In this document: piece by piece, positions 37,755-46,664 of the stretch
Numbering within the stretch: position 1 is the first letter of the stretch
Layout of the letters: every line of letters starts with the position of its first letter
Source of the DNA: Ferruginibacter sp.
GTDB taxonomy: Bacteria; Bacteroidota; Bacteroidia; Chitinophagales; Chitinophagaceae
Direction: 5' to 3'
Length of the DNA stretch: 64,000 bases
Assembly: GCF_028288465.1 (NCBI RefSeq)
Contig: NZ_JAQBNR010000011.1
Coordinates: forward strand, 62,001 to 126,000
Notes under the pieces: generated by a model
What the model saw: the letters and a program-made list of their open reading frames with translations, nothing else
Databases searched by the model: none
What the model was told of the DNA's origin: nothing
Program-made: the position numbers and the translations under genes

Positions 37755-40007
37755 ATGAAGACAGCATTATCCGTTATTTTTTTCTTTCATTTTTTACCTT
37801 TAACAGCTCAAATTTCTATTTCCGGGCGTGTTACTGACAATAAAAATAAAGCGCTTAGGGGAGTAAGCGTAGCTTTAAAAAATACCTACGATGGTGCGAC
37901 AACGGATTCCACGGGCCATTATTCTTTTTCTACAGATGAAAAGGGAGAACAGCAATTGGAAGTCACCATATCAGGATATTATGCCATATCTCAGAAAATA
38001 GTGCTAGGTGATAGCCCTGTTACCCTGAATCTCTCAATGAAGGAACAAATTACCGAATTGAAGGCCGTGGTAATTTCGGCTGGTTCATTTGAAGCAAGTG
38101 ACAAGAACAAGGGTGCGGTATTGAGTGATATTGACATTGTAACTACTCCAAGTGCAAATGGTGATGTTACCAGCGCCTTTAAATCACTGCCCGGAACTCA
38201 GCAGGTAGGAGAGAGCGAGGGGTTATTTGTAAGGGGAGGCACAGCCACTGAAAGCAAGATTTTTATGGATGGAAACCTGGTAAATAACTTTTTTTTCAGC
38301 AGTACACCGGGCATGGCTACAAGAGGCCGTTTTAACCCGTTTTTATTTAAAGGCACGATCTTCAGCACTGGTGGTTACTCTGCCCTGTACGGACAGGCAC
38401 TGTCATCTGCATTGATACTTGAAAGCAAAGACCTGCCTGAAAAGACCGAGGCTGACCTGGGCATTTCGGTTGTGGGTGTGGGCGGCGGTATCCAGCATTT
38501 GTCAAAAGATAAAAAATCATCCTGGGGCGTGTCTGTTAATTACACCAATCTTTGGCTTGCATTTAATGTGATAAAACAAAAACAGGATTTCTTCCAGGTG
38601 CCGCTTGCAAAACAAGCAGACGCCAATTTCAGGATAAAAACGAAAAACGGTGGTTTTATAAAATATTACGGGTATATCAGTACCAACAAAACCGGGTTTC
38701 GTTCGCCGGATATTGATTCCGCTATTCTGAAAGATGCTTTTTCCATCAACAATATCAATACCTACCAAAACATTAGCTGGAAGGACAGAATTGGCAATGG
38801 CTGGAAAATAAATACCGGCATCAGCTTCAGCACCAATAAAGATGATATTGTAAACGAAATACAGGATGCTGACAACGGAAAATTTACCGGAACCAATCCT
38901 TTATTCAATTATAAGAATTTTAACCTGCTCAATAAGGCCAGATATGCACAGGCAAGAGTGGTTTTTGAAAAGAAATTGTTTGGTTTAAATGCCATCCGTT
39001 TTGGAACCGATTATTTTTACAGTAACGAAAAATCTACTTACACTTTATATGATGGTACAAAATTTACACAGCAGGTAAACGATCACCTGCTTGCAGCGTT
39101 TGCAGAAACAGATATTTATGTAACCAATAATTTGGCCGCAAAAATTGGCAGCCGCCTGGAACATTCAACCATTATTGACAAATGGAATATTGCGCCGCGA
39201 ATTTCGCTGGCATATAAGGTGGGTGCAAACAGCCAGGCATCATTTGCCTATGGCATCTTTTATCAAAACCCCGAAAGAAAATATTTGCCAGGTCTTGCGG
39301 GGCTTGACTATTCAAGGGCCAGTCACTATATTTTTCAATATTCCAAACAAACAAAAAACTATACTTTACGGACAGAGTTGTTTTACAAAAAATACAGTAA
39401 CCTGTATAAAACAGACAGCAGTATTGGTGGCCGGGAAATAGCCGCAAATAACAATGGTTATGGCGATGCCAGGGGGATAGAATTTTTTTGGCGGGATAAA
39501 AAAACAATCAAAAATGTGGACTATTGGTTGTCTTATTCATATCTCAACACCAAAAGAGATTTTCTAAACTACCCTACGGCGATACAACCATCCTTTGCTG
39601 CTACACATACTGCCGCATTTGTGTTTAAACGTTTTTTTCTGCCTTTAAAAACACAGTTTAACCTGAGTTATAATTTTGCAACGGGCCGGCCTTATTACCG
39701 CATTGCCAAAAATGCGAGTGATAAATATATGATTACAGATGCAGGCAAAACCATCAACTACAACAGCATGAGTTTTAGTGTAAACTGGTTGCCGAATATT
39801 GGTAAAAAAGACGCCAGGACATTTGCAGTTTGGGTATTGGGAGTAACCAATGTACTGGGACAAAATATCATTTACAATTATAACTATAGCTATGAGGGCA
39901 GCAGAAAAGAAGCGGTAACACCGCCCAGTAAACGTTTTGTTTTTATCGGCTGTTTCCTGAGTTTTGGTATGGACAGAACACAGGATGCCATCAACAATAA
40001 TTTATAG
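37755..40007 (+). CDS. TonB-dependent outer-membrane receptor with carboxypeptidase-regulatory-like domain
   Basis: A 750-residue protein. Signal peptide 1-18; CarboxypepD_reg-like domain about 20-95 (ISGRVTDNKNKALRGVSVAL); plug domain about 105-220 (LPGTQQVGESEGLFVRGGTATES); then a beta-barrel to the end, finishing with a charged tail rather than a typical aromatic residue. It is short compared with SusC-type receptors (about 1000), and no SusD partner is adjacent, so it is not a classic polysaccharide locus. The substrate is unknown. Outer membrane. Confidence 0.9.
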   Translation: MKTALSVIFFFHFLPLTAQISISGRVTDNKNKALRGVSVALKNTYDGATTDSTGHYSFSTDEKGEQQLEVTISGYYAISQKIVLGDSPVTLNLSMKEQITELKAVVISAGSFEASDKNKGAVLSDIDIVTTPSANGDVTSAFKSLPGTQQVGESEGLFVRGGTATESKIFMDGNLVNNFFFSSTPGMATRGRFNPFLFKGTIFSTGGYSALYGQALSSALILESKDLPEKTEADLGISVVGVGGGIQHLSKDKKSSWGVSVNYTNLWLAFNVIKQKQDFFQVPLAKQADANFRIKTKNGGFIKYYGYISTNKTGFRSPDIDSAILKDAFSINNINTYQNISWKDRIGNGWKINTGISFSTNKDDIVNEIQDADNGKFTGTNPLFNYKNFNLLNKARYAQARVVFEKKLFGLNAIRFGTDYFYSNEKSTYTLYDGTKFTQQVNDHLLAAFAETDIYVTNNLAAKIGSRLEHSTIIDKWNIAPRISLAYKVGANSQASFAYGIFYQNPERKYLPGLAGLDYSRASHYIFQYSKQTKNYTLRTELFYKKYSNLYKTDSSIGGREIAANNNGYGDARGIEFFWRDKKTIKNVDYWLSYSYLNTKRDFLNYPTAIQPSFAATHTAAFVFKRFFLPLKTQFNLSYNFATGRPYYRIAKNASDKYMITDAGKTINYNSMSFSVNWLPNIGKKDARTFAVWVLGVTNVLGQNIIYNYNYSYEGSRKEAVTPPSKRFVFIGCFLSFGMDRTQDAINNNL

Positions 40008-40044
40008 AGTTTATTCAACCAACACCAATTAAAATCAAAAAAAA

Positions 40045-40686
40045 ATGAAAAAATTATTTATCTCCGCATTCGTATTACTTACAGCAGTAGCCTCGTTTGC
40101 ACAAAGTGAAAAGTTTACTGCTGCAATGAAAAAAAATCTTGCAGCAATGGACAGCAGTTTTAAAAACCCTCCGGATATTTTAAATGTTGCCAATAATTTT
40201 GAGCGCATTGCCAATGCAGAAAAAAATCAATGGCTGCCCTATTATTACGCGGCCTTTTGCCAGGTAAACTATGGTTTTATGGAACAGGATAAAGACAAAA
40301 TAGATGGCTATGCAGATAAGGCTACTGAACTGATTGCAAAAGCAGATTCGCTTTCGCCAAACAATTCAGAAATATCCTGCATTAAGAGTATGATCGCCAG
40401 TTGCCACATGATGGTAAATCCCATGCAACGGTGGCAGGAGTATGGCCAGGAAAGCAACAGCAATATGGAAGCTGCCATGCAACAGGATGCCACCAATCCG
40501 CGACCATATTTTTTAAAGGGCCAGGGTTTAAAGTATACACCCGAGCAGTTTGGAGGCGGATGCAAAACGGCTAAACCTCAGTTGCAGACTGCTTTGGATA
40601 AATACGCAACTTTTAAACCTGCCAATGATATCAGTCCGAACTGGGGAAAGGAAAGAACTGAATCACTGATTAAAGATTGTAAATAA
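40045..40686 (+). CDS. exported hypothetical protein, helical
   Basis: A 213-residue protein with signal peptide (residues 1-19, FAQ). The mature part is helical and TPR-like (NNFERIANAEKNQWLPYYYAAFCQVNYGF spans 48-77, written here only for orientation by position) with DNPRPYFLKGQG-like spacing. A Cys pair and GGGC motif lie near the end. It follows the TonB receptor by 37 nt and is probably co-transcribed, so it may assist that receptor. Confidence 0.6.
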   Translation: MKKLFISAFVLLTAVASFAQSEKFTAAMKKNLAAMDSSFKNPPDILNVANNFERIANAEKNQWLPYYYAAFCQVNYGFMEQDKDKIDGYADKATELIAKADSLSPNNSEISCIKSMIASCHMMVNPMQRWQEYGQESNSNMEAAMQQDATNPRPYFLKGQGLKYTPEQFGGGCKTAKPQLQTALDKYATFKPANDISPNWGKERTESLIKDCK

Positions 40687-40737
40687 TTTTTCAGATCACA
40701 ATAGTAATTGTTTGCTATACTTTCAACGCCTTTAAAT

Positions 40738-40887
40738 ATGGAACAGGAAAATTTTTCTCCGCAACAAAGTATTGATTTAATTCAGAACATGATTTCCAAA
40801 ACAAAAAACACTGTTGCCGACAGCAGTGTTTTTTTTCTTTTGTGGGGATGGGTGGTTTTTATGGCTCTTTATTGCAATACTTTCTAA
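40738..40887 (+). pseudogene. truncated paralogue of the downstream membrane protein
   Basis: An ATG at 40738 opens a 49-codon frame: MEQENFSPQQSIDLIQNMI... then FFLLWGWVVFMALY before a stop at 40885. Its layout (charged N-terminus, SLxLI-type helix, then a TM segment) parallels the start of the 196-residue protein at 40981 (MKEQQFSTEESLQLIGEMI...GIASIVWG). Homologous downstream sequence is missing, so the copy ends within the first membrane helix. It is either a decayed duplicate or a very short membrane peptide. Confidence 0.6.
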
Positions 40888-40980
40888 AAAAATAAAGTGT
40901 ACTTGTATCATTATAATGACTGACTTCATTGTTACAGAATAATTAGGTCGAAGCAATACAAAAAATAAAAATTGAATTAA

Positions 40981-41571
40981 ATGAAGGAACAGCAATTTTC
41001 AACAGAAGAAAGCCTGCAGCTTATAGGAGAGATGATTGGAAAAGCTAAGCGGAGTTACGTTTCCAAAGGCATTGCCAGCATTGTGTGGGGCATATTGATT
41101 ATATTTTGCAGCATCATTACCTGGGGGCAAATAGAGTTTAACATTGATATCGGGTTTGACATATGGCTGCTTTTATTGCTGGCACTTTTGCCGCAGGTAT
41201 ATTTTGCAATAAAAGAAAAACGGGGGAAAACATTTATAGGTCATGATGAGGAAACGATGCATTATATCTGGATTAGTTTTACAGTCTGCATCTTTATAAC
41301 CTCATTTTACAACAGTCGCTGGGGTGGCGAAAGTTCAACCACGCTGATTATGATGTTATACGGAATTCCAACTTTTATTACCGGAGGCATTTTTAAATTT
41401 AAGCCAATGATCATTGGTGGAATTACTTGTTGGGCGATAAGTATCTGTTCCATTTATACCCCGTTTAAAACAGATATGTTGCTGATGGCTGCCTGCGGCC
41501 TTTTTGCCTGGCTAATACCCGGAATAATTTTGTGGAAACGATATAAAAAGCAACAGCAAGTACATGTTTAA
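40981..41571 (+). CDS. multi-pass membrane protein, function unknown
   Basis: A 196-residue protein with a cytoplasmic helix (about 5-28) followed by about five TM segments (33-50, 60-77, 91-107, 121-137, 145-180). A short basic tail (KRYKKQQQ) ends it. Bacteroidota carry many such proteins next to small winged-helix regulators. The next gene overlaps its last 8 bases, so the pair is translationally coupled. Confidence 0.65.
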   Translation: MKEQQFSTEESLQLIGEMIGKAKRSYVSKGIASIVWGILIIFCSIITWGQIEFNIDIGFDIWLLLLLALLPQVYFAIKEKRGKTFIGHDEETMHYIWISFTVCIFITSFYNSRWGGESSTTLIMMLYGIPTFITGGIFKFKPMIIGGITCWAISICSIYTPFKTDMLLMAACGLFAWLIPGIILWKRYKKQQQVHV

Positions 41572-41857
41572 AGATCTGGATCCAATATTACATTCACAAC
41601 TCAGGTTAGCTGTTATTAGTTTGCTGATCAGTGTTAAGGAAGCGGAATTCACTTTTTTAAAAGAAAAGACAAATTCCACCGCCGGTAACCTGAGTGTGCA
41701 AATAAATAAATTAAAAGATGCGGGCTATATTGAAGTAGTAAAGCAGTTCAAAGACAACTACCCGCAAACGGTTTGTAAAATATCAGCCAAAGGCATCGAA
41801 GCATTTGAAGTTTATGTTAATGCGCTGAAGTCTTATATGAATCCCAGCGGAGAATAA
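41564..41857 (+). CDS. small winged-helix transcriptional regulator
   Basis: A 97-residue wHTH protein. It begins DPILHSQLRLAVISLL, followed by SVKEAEFTFLKEKTNSTAGNLSVQINKLKDAGYIEV, the DNA-binding helices of the transcriptional regulator family near MarR/PadR (HTH_27-like). It overlaps the membrane-protein gene, which it may control or be controlled with. It probably binds as a dimer upstream of 40981. Confidence 0.8.
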   Translation: MFKDLDPILHSQLRLAVISLLISVKEAEFTFLKEKTNSTAGNLSVQINKLKDAGYIEVVKQFKDNYPQTVCKISAKGIEAFEVYVNALKSYMNPSGE

Positions 41858-41891
41858 AAAAGCCCTTCCTTTAAAAGAAGAGCTTTTGTTT
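41857..41891. terminator. bidirectional terminator
   Basis: Imperfect hairpin AAGC-CTTC / GAAG-AGCTT with A-rich and T-rich flanks, between convergent genes 41564-41857 and 41912-42289. Confidence 0.6.
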
Positions 41892-41911
41892 GTGCCTGGT
41901 AATTTATAAGT

Positions 41912-42289
41912 TTACTTCCAGATCATAAATGAGGAAGTGTAGGTTTCGTTGTTGCTGATTAATTGAATGGTATAAGTTCCTTCGTTCAGTTTGTGAAAAT
42001 CATCAATATTGATGCTGTTCTTTCCTGCTGATATTGTTGCATTTTGCTGCAATACTTTTTTACCTGTTTCATCTAATACAACCACTTTACCAGTGGCAGC
42101 TTTGTCTGAAGTAAAAATAACTTTTACATCGTTGGTTGAAGCATTTGGCATAATGGTGATGCCCTTTTTTTCAATACCATTTGTATAACTGGAAACAGAT
42201 GAAGTGTGTATAGCAACATCAAAATTGCCTTTTGCATTAACAGAAATAATAGCGATTACTGCAAATAAAGTGGTAAAAATCGTTTTCAT
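41912..42289 (-). CDS. exported protein made almost only of a T9SS type A-like sorting domain
   Basis: 125 residues. Signal peptide 1-19, then a short linker, then a C-terminal domain (about 40-125) with the features of type A T9SS sorting domains: KVVVLDETGKKVLQQNATIS, INIDDFHKLNEGTYTIQLIS, and a final SSFMIWK strand. No passenger domain exists. It could be a decoy, a regulatory or structural protein, or a domain-only paralogue. Its promoter is far upstream, giving a leader of about 175 nt. Confidence 0.7.
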   Translation of the reverse strand: MKTIFTTLFAVIAIISVNAKGNFDVAIHTSSVSSYTNGIEKKGITIMPNASTNDVKVIFTSDKAATGKVVVLDETGKKVLQQNATISAGKNSINIDDFHKLNEGTYTIQLISNNETYTSSFMIWK

Positions 42290-42469
42290 CTTGTGTGTAT
42301 TTAGAAGTAAGAAATAAGCTAAATGAATAATTAATTCAGGTAGTTAATACACAGTAAATTGAGATTAAAGAAGTAGTTTAGTTCAGCAGGATTAGGAAAT
42401 CTAAATTAATAGACTTTTTGTAGAGTTGTGTGGTTCTTGTAAGAAAGTGTGGTAAGCATCTTTCTGAAA

Positions 42470-42499
42470 CAAAGCTAATACTTTATTTCAAACCACCAA
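42470..42499 (-). promoter_or_regulatory. consensus promoter for the T9SS-domain gene
   Basis: Minus strand: TTG (42497-42499), 19 nt spacer, TAGCTTTG (42470-42477). The predicted start is about 175 nt before the ATG at 42289. Confidence 0.6.
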
Positions 42500-42670
42500 C
42501 TTTTTCTACAATAAATTCGACGAAAATATTTACCCAAACAATAATGGCTGAATTTAATGTTGCAGCGTTATTTTTCGGGTTGCCAGCTTTATAAAAACAG
42601 ATTCTGAGTGGATACAATCCTTTAAAACGATTGGCAGCGCTTAAGACAATTTTAAAAGCCTCCTGAACAA

Positions 42671-42697
42671 TTGCTCTTTATTTCCGTTTTACCTTTG
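42671..42697 (+). promoter_or_regulatory. promoter of the ABC exporter operon
   Basis: TTG (42671-42673), 16 nt spacer (short), perfect -7 TACCTTTG (42690-42697); the ATG follows 16 nt later. Confidence 0.5.
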
Positions 42698-42713
42698 TCA
42701 TTAATAAAGGCAT

Positions 42714-43643
42714 ATGTCATTGATCATAGAGGTAAATCATTTATCAAAAAAATTCGGCGATATCCTGGCAGTAAATGATTTGTCATTCACCGTAAATCAG
42801 GGCGATATTTACGGGTTTCTGGGACAAAATGGAGCTGGTAAATCAACTACCATCCGCATGCTGCTTACGCTGATACATCCTACAGCCGGAAACATTAAAC
42901 TGTTTGGAAAAGATCTTTCAGCTAACCGGTCTGCTATCCTGCAACAGGTAGGGGCGGTAATAGAAAAACCCGATCTGTATAAATATTTATCTGCCTACGA
43001 TAACCTTTCCATCTTCGCGAAAATGAGTGGTATAAAAGTTACCAGGCAGCTATTGATGCAACAATTGCAAATGGTTGGTTTGGAAGACCGAGCCAAAGAT
43101 ACTGTCAGAACTTTCAGTCAGGGTATGAAGCAACGTTTAGGCATTGCTGTTGCACTGGTACACAACCCGGCGCTGATTATTTTGGATGAACCGACCAACG
43201 GGTTGGATCCCCAGGGAATAGCGGATATAAGAAATTTAATTTTACGCCTTAGCAAGGAAATGGGAAAGACTGTTTTAATTTCTTCTCATCTGCTGAGTGA
43301 AATTGAGTTGATCGCAACGCGGATGATCATATTGCATAAAGGAAAGAAAATGGTAGAAGGTAATGTAGCAACACTGCTTGATCCGGCTCATACCTTAATA
43401 GAAATTGAGACTCTCGACAATACCACTGCAAAACATCTGTTGGCACAATCGCAATGGGCCGCATTTGTACAACCCGGCAATCAGTTGCAATTGATGATGG
43501 ATAAAATAAAAGTACCACAACTGATTAATTTCCTTGTATCGGGCGGCGTACAATTGCTTTCGGTTAACTCCAGTCATTCCCTTGAAAATTATTTTTTATC
43601 ACTTACAACCCAATCCGGCAATGTGGACGCTTTTGCAAATTGA
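42714..43643 (+). CDS. ABC transporter ATP-binding protein (BcrA/CcmA-like)
   Basis: A 309-residue ATPase. Walker A GQNGAGKST, signature FSQGMKQRLGIAVALVHNP, Walker B LIILDEPTNGLDPQG, and switch His in SSHLLSEIE. It pairs with the overlapping permease gene (23-nt overlap from the permease ATG at 43621). Such pairs export lipids or peptides or form part of bacitracin-type resistance; the substrate is unknown. A LolA-like protein follows in the same unit. Confidence 0.88.
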   Translation: MSLIIEVNHLSKKFGDILAVNDLSFTVNQGDIYGFLGQNGAGKSTTIRMLLTLIHPTAGNIKLFGKDLSANRSAILQQVGAVIEKPDLYKYLSAYDNLSIFAKMSGIKVTRQLLMQQLQMVGLEDRAKDTVRTFSQGMKQRLGIAVALVHNPALIILDEPTNGLDPQGIADIRNLILRLSKEMGKTVLISSHLLSEIELIATRMIILHKGKKMVEGNVATLLDPAHTLIEIETLDNTTAKHLLAQSQWAAFVQPGNQLQLMMDKIKVPQLINFLVSGGVQLLSVNSSHSLENYFLSLTTQSGNVDAFAN

Positions 43644-44514
43644 ACTTTTCAAAATATCTAAACGGCCAAGAACTTATATTGCTTTTGCAGCCGTAGCGGC
43701 CATCGTGTTTATTTTTCAGTTTGCATTTAAGGCAGATGGTCAGAGTTACATGGACCTGATGTTGCAAAGTGTAAAAGATACCTTTACTTTCGACAGGGTT
43801 CAGGCTATCAACGGCTATTTCATGTGTTACATTATTTTGAATACATTATTGATCCAGGTGCCAATTTTAATAGCGCTGATTGCGGCTGATTCTATTTCCG
43901 GTGAAGCCAACATGGGAACACTTCGTTTACTGATATCCAAACCCATTAGCCGGACACAATTGATACTGGTGAAGTTTGCGGCTGCTACTATTTTCACCAT
44001 TTTTTTATTGCTTTGGATGGCCGTTACGGCCCTGTTCATGAGCCTGCTGATATTTGGAACAGGCGATATGCTGGTGTTCAGATCAAAGGGGGATGAATCG
44101 CAGATATTGCTGATAACAAAAGATGATATTATGTGGCGTTACCTGGCAGCTTTTGCATATGCCACGGTAGCATTAACTGTGATAGCAGCACTTTCTTTAT
44201 TGCTGTCTATCTTTGCTGAAAACTCAATCGGACCCATCATTGCTACAGTCTGCATTGTAATTGTATGCACTATTATCAGTAACATCAATGTACCCATTAT
44301 AGATAAAAATGTAAAACCGTTTCTGTTTACTTCTTACCTGGTTGGCTGGAAAGGATTTTTTTATATTGGTACGGATGCAGATGGAAAAACAATCCGCGGA
44401 AGCCTTGAAAACTGGCCCGCCATCCGTAAAAGTTTACTGATTTTAATAGCCCATATTTTTATATTGGTAACAGCCGCTGTAGTAGTTTTTAAAAAGAAAG
44501 ATATTCTATCCTAA
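43621..44514 (+). CDS. ABC transporter permease
   Basis: 297 residues from the ATG at 43621 (MWTLLQIELFKISKRPRTYI), the usual start of ABC-2 type permeases. A longer frame from 43534 lies inside the ATPase gene. Six TM segments (about 20-40, 65-90, 105-130, 160-185, 190-215, 265-285) with the family segment GTLRLLISKPISRTQLILVKF. It forms the membrane part of the transporter with the ATPase upstream. Confidence 0.88.
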   Translation: MWTLLQIELFKISKRPRTYIAFAAVAAIVFIFQFAFKADGQSYMDLMLQSVKDTFTFDRVQAINGYFMCYIILNTLLIQVPILIALIAADSISGEANMGTLRLLISKPISRTQLILVKFAAATIFTIFLLLWMAVTALFMSLLIFGTGDMLVFRSKGDESQILLITKDDIMWRYLAAFAYATVALTVIAALSLLLSIFAENSIGPIIATVCIVIVCTIISNINVPIIDKNVKPFLFTSYLVGWKGFFYIGTDADGKTIRGSLENWPAIRKSLLILIAHIFILVTAAVVVFKKKDILS

Positions 44515-44525
44515 ATAATAATAAA

Positions 44526-45233
44526 ATGATCCGTTTAAAAAAAATAACAACCCTTGTAGTGCTCGTTTTAATATCATTTGTTTGTGTACAGGCACAGGAT
44601 GTAAATGCACTAATCGCCAAAGTGAAATTTAATATTGATAAGGTAAATGATTACGAAGCTACCGCCAGGATGATCACCAATGTATCCTTTTTAAAAGTGC
44701 CTGATGCAGATGTAAAAGTGTATTTTAAAAAACCCAATCAACTAAAAATTAAAAATGAAAAAGGCATTTCCTTTGTGCCCAAAGGAGCCGTAAGCATTAA
44801 CCTGAATAATATTTTAAGTGGTGGAAAGTACACCGCCATAGATGCAGGCACAGATAAAATAGGCAATACAACGGTAAGGATTGTTAAGTTATTACCGGAG
44901 GATGATAATGCTGATGTGGTATTATCCACGGTGTATATTGACGAAGCTGCGCTGGTAATAAGAAGAGCGAAAACCACTACCAGGGCCAATGGCAGCTACC
45001 AGCTGGAAATGAATTATGGAAAATACAGCGCCTTTGGTTTACCCGATAAAATCGTTTTTACTTTTGATACAAAGGATTATAAACTGCCCAAGGGAGTAAC
45101 GTTTGACTTTGACGATGGTACCCAAAATAACCGGTCGGCGGCAGATAAAGCAAAGAGCAAAAATGGTAAGGCTGAAATAACTTTTAGCTCTTACGTGGTT
45201 AATAAAGGCGTTGCTGAAGATGTATTTAAATAG
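44526..45233 (+). CDS. LolA-like outer-membrane lipoprotein carrier protein
   Basis: A 235-residue exported protein (signal peptide 1-23, VQAQ). It resembles LolA/outer membrane lipoprotein-sorting proteins: VKFNIDKVNDYEATARM, PDADVKVYFKKPNQLKIK, LEMNYGKYSAFGLPDKIVF. LolA/LolB folds bind lipid or lipoprotein acyl chains in the periplasm. It follows the ABC permease by 11 nt, so the three genes may form a lipid- or lipoprotein-moving system. Confidence 0.75.
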   Translation: MIRLKKITTLVVLVLISFVCVQAQDVNALIAKVKFNIDKVNDYEATARMITNVSFLKVPDADVKVYFKKPNQLKIKNEKGISFVPKGAVSINLNNILSGGKYTAIDAGTDKIGNTTVRIVKLLPEDDNADVVLSTVYIDEAALVIRRAKTTTRANGSYQLEMNYGKYSAFGLPDKIVFTFDTKDYKLPKGVTFDFDDGTQNNRSAADKAKSKNGKAEITFSSYVVNKGVAEDVFK

Positions 45234-45334
45234 TATCTCTGATGGCGGATTTACTGATGTGTTACTGCCTTTAGCGAAAAGCTAAAGTTATTAAATCGCA
45301 GTGTCTGTAAAAATCATGCATCAACCATCCAGTA

Positions 45335-46423
45335 TTATTCCTCAATAATTTTTTCATCTCTTGCATTGGCTACAAATGCAGCACTTATTTTCTTCAAAGG
45401 GTTTTTATGCTGGCTGGCGTATTCTTTTCTGGCTGTAATGATATCAATGCATTTAAAAACAGCTTCCCTGAAAGAGGCTTCATCAGCCTTGCTTTTGCCT
45501 GCAATATCAAAAGCAACACCATGGTCAGGCGAGGTACGTATGCCGTTTAGACCAGCGGTATAATTAACTCCTTCGCCATTGGCCAGCGATTTAAAAGGAA
45601 TCAGTCCCTGGTCATGATACATGGCCAGCACCGCATCGAATTTTTCGTATTGTCCCCTGGCAAAAAAAGCATCTGCCGGATAAGGGCCAAAACAAAATAT
45701 GTCTTTAAACTTGGCTTCTTTGATGGCGGGTTTTATGATCTCTTCTTCTTCTTTACCGACAAGGCCTTCATCGCCTGCATGCGGGTTTAAACCCAGTACA
45801 GCAATTTTTGGTTTGTCTATACCAAAGTCTTTTTTCAGTGAGTTATTCAGCAGGTGCAATTTGCTGAGTATGGCTTCTTTGGTAATGAACTGCGCAATAT
45901 CTTTTACAGGCACATGCTCGGTAACCAATGCTACCCGCATATTTTCAGCCACCATCAGCATTACTACATCAGGCACTTCAAATAAATTTTTAAGGTAAGG
46001 CGTATGACCGGTAAAATTAAAGGCTTCAGAATTGGTATTTTTTTTATGAATCGGCGCTGTTACCAGTCCATCGATTTTTCCTTCTTTTAAAGCCTGGGCA
46101 GCCGTTACCAAACTGATTACTGCATATTTTCCACCGGTCTCGTTCAGCAACCCGGGAGTAACCGCTACTTCTTCTTCCCAGCAACTAAAAAGATTTACCT
46201 GTTTGTGATTTACCCTGCTGGCATCCTTAATGGTTGAAAAGTTAAAATTAATATCTGAAAGGGCTTTACGGTAAAAGTTCAATACTTTATTACTGGCAAA
46301 TATCACAGGCGTGCATATTTCAAGGAGGCGGGCGTCGCCCACCGTCTTTATGATCAGTTCCAGGCCAATGCCATTGATATCACCGCACGAGAGTCCGATT
46401 ACCGGTTTATTTTCATTTATCAT
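45335..46423 (-). CDS. pdxA: 4-hydroxythreonine-4-phosphate dehydrogenase
   Basis: A 362-residue enzyme of pyridoxal phosphate synthesis that oxidises 4-phosphohydroxy-L-threonine with NAD. Signatures: GLSCGDINGIGLELI, LVTAPIHKKNTN, metal-binding AMYHDQGLIPFK, and NGIRTSPDHGVAFDIAGK. Full length. It diverges from rsmA. pdxA next to rsmA (ksgA) is a common bacterial order. Confidence 0.93.
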   Translation of the reverse strand: MINENKPVIGLSCGDINGIGLELIIKTVGDARLLEICTPVIFASNKVLNFYRKALSDINFNFSTIKDASRVNHKQVNLFSCWEEEVAVTPGLLNETGGKYAVISLVTAAQALKEGKIDGLVTAPIHKKNTNSEAFNFTGHTPYLKNLFEVPDVVMLMVAENMRVALVTEHVPVKDIAQFITKEAILSKLHLLNNSLKKDFGIDKPKIAVLGLNPHAGDEGLVGKEEEEIIKPAIKEAKFKDIFCFGPYPADAFFARGQYEKFDAVLAMYHDQGLIPFKSLANGEGVNYTAGLNGIRTSPDHGVAFDIAGKSKADEASFREAVFKCIDIITARKEYASQHKNPLKKISAAFVANARDEKIIEE

Positions 46424-46627
46424 ATCAGCAAAAAATTAAGGTGTAAAAATACAACATTGTATAATACATAGTTTAAGGGAAGCAATCTGCTTGTTTAACA
46501 ACGATGTTCAAGGAGACAGATATTGCCGTCGCAACTAATTAAGCAAGGCATCTCAAGACCTCTGCTCTTAGCAATGCCATAAAACTCGCCGGGGAACTGA
46601 TATGAACACCGTTGACAGCATATTGTG

Positions 46628-46635
46628 TACTTTTG
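46628..46635 (+). promoter_or_regulatory. -7 element TACTTTTG of rsmA
   Basis: TAnnTTTG match 29 nt before the ATG at 46665. It excludes the upstream in-frame ATG at 46602, which would lie ahead of the transcript start. Confidence 0.5.
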
Positions 46636-46664
46636 CAAGTTATCCGGAAACAATAACACCACGC

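Larger units (their letters stand above)
42290..42713. other. intergenic region holding two divergent promoters and a long 5' leader
   Basis: 424 bp without a supported CDS. The minus-strand leader of the T9SS-domain gene occupies about 42290-42464, and the promoter of the ABC transporter gene lies at the right end. Confidence 0.5.
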
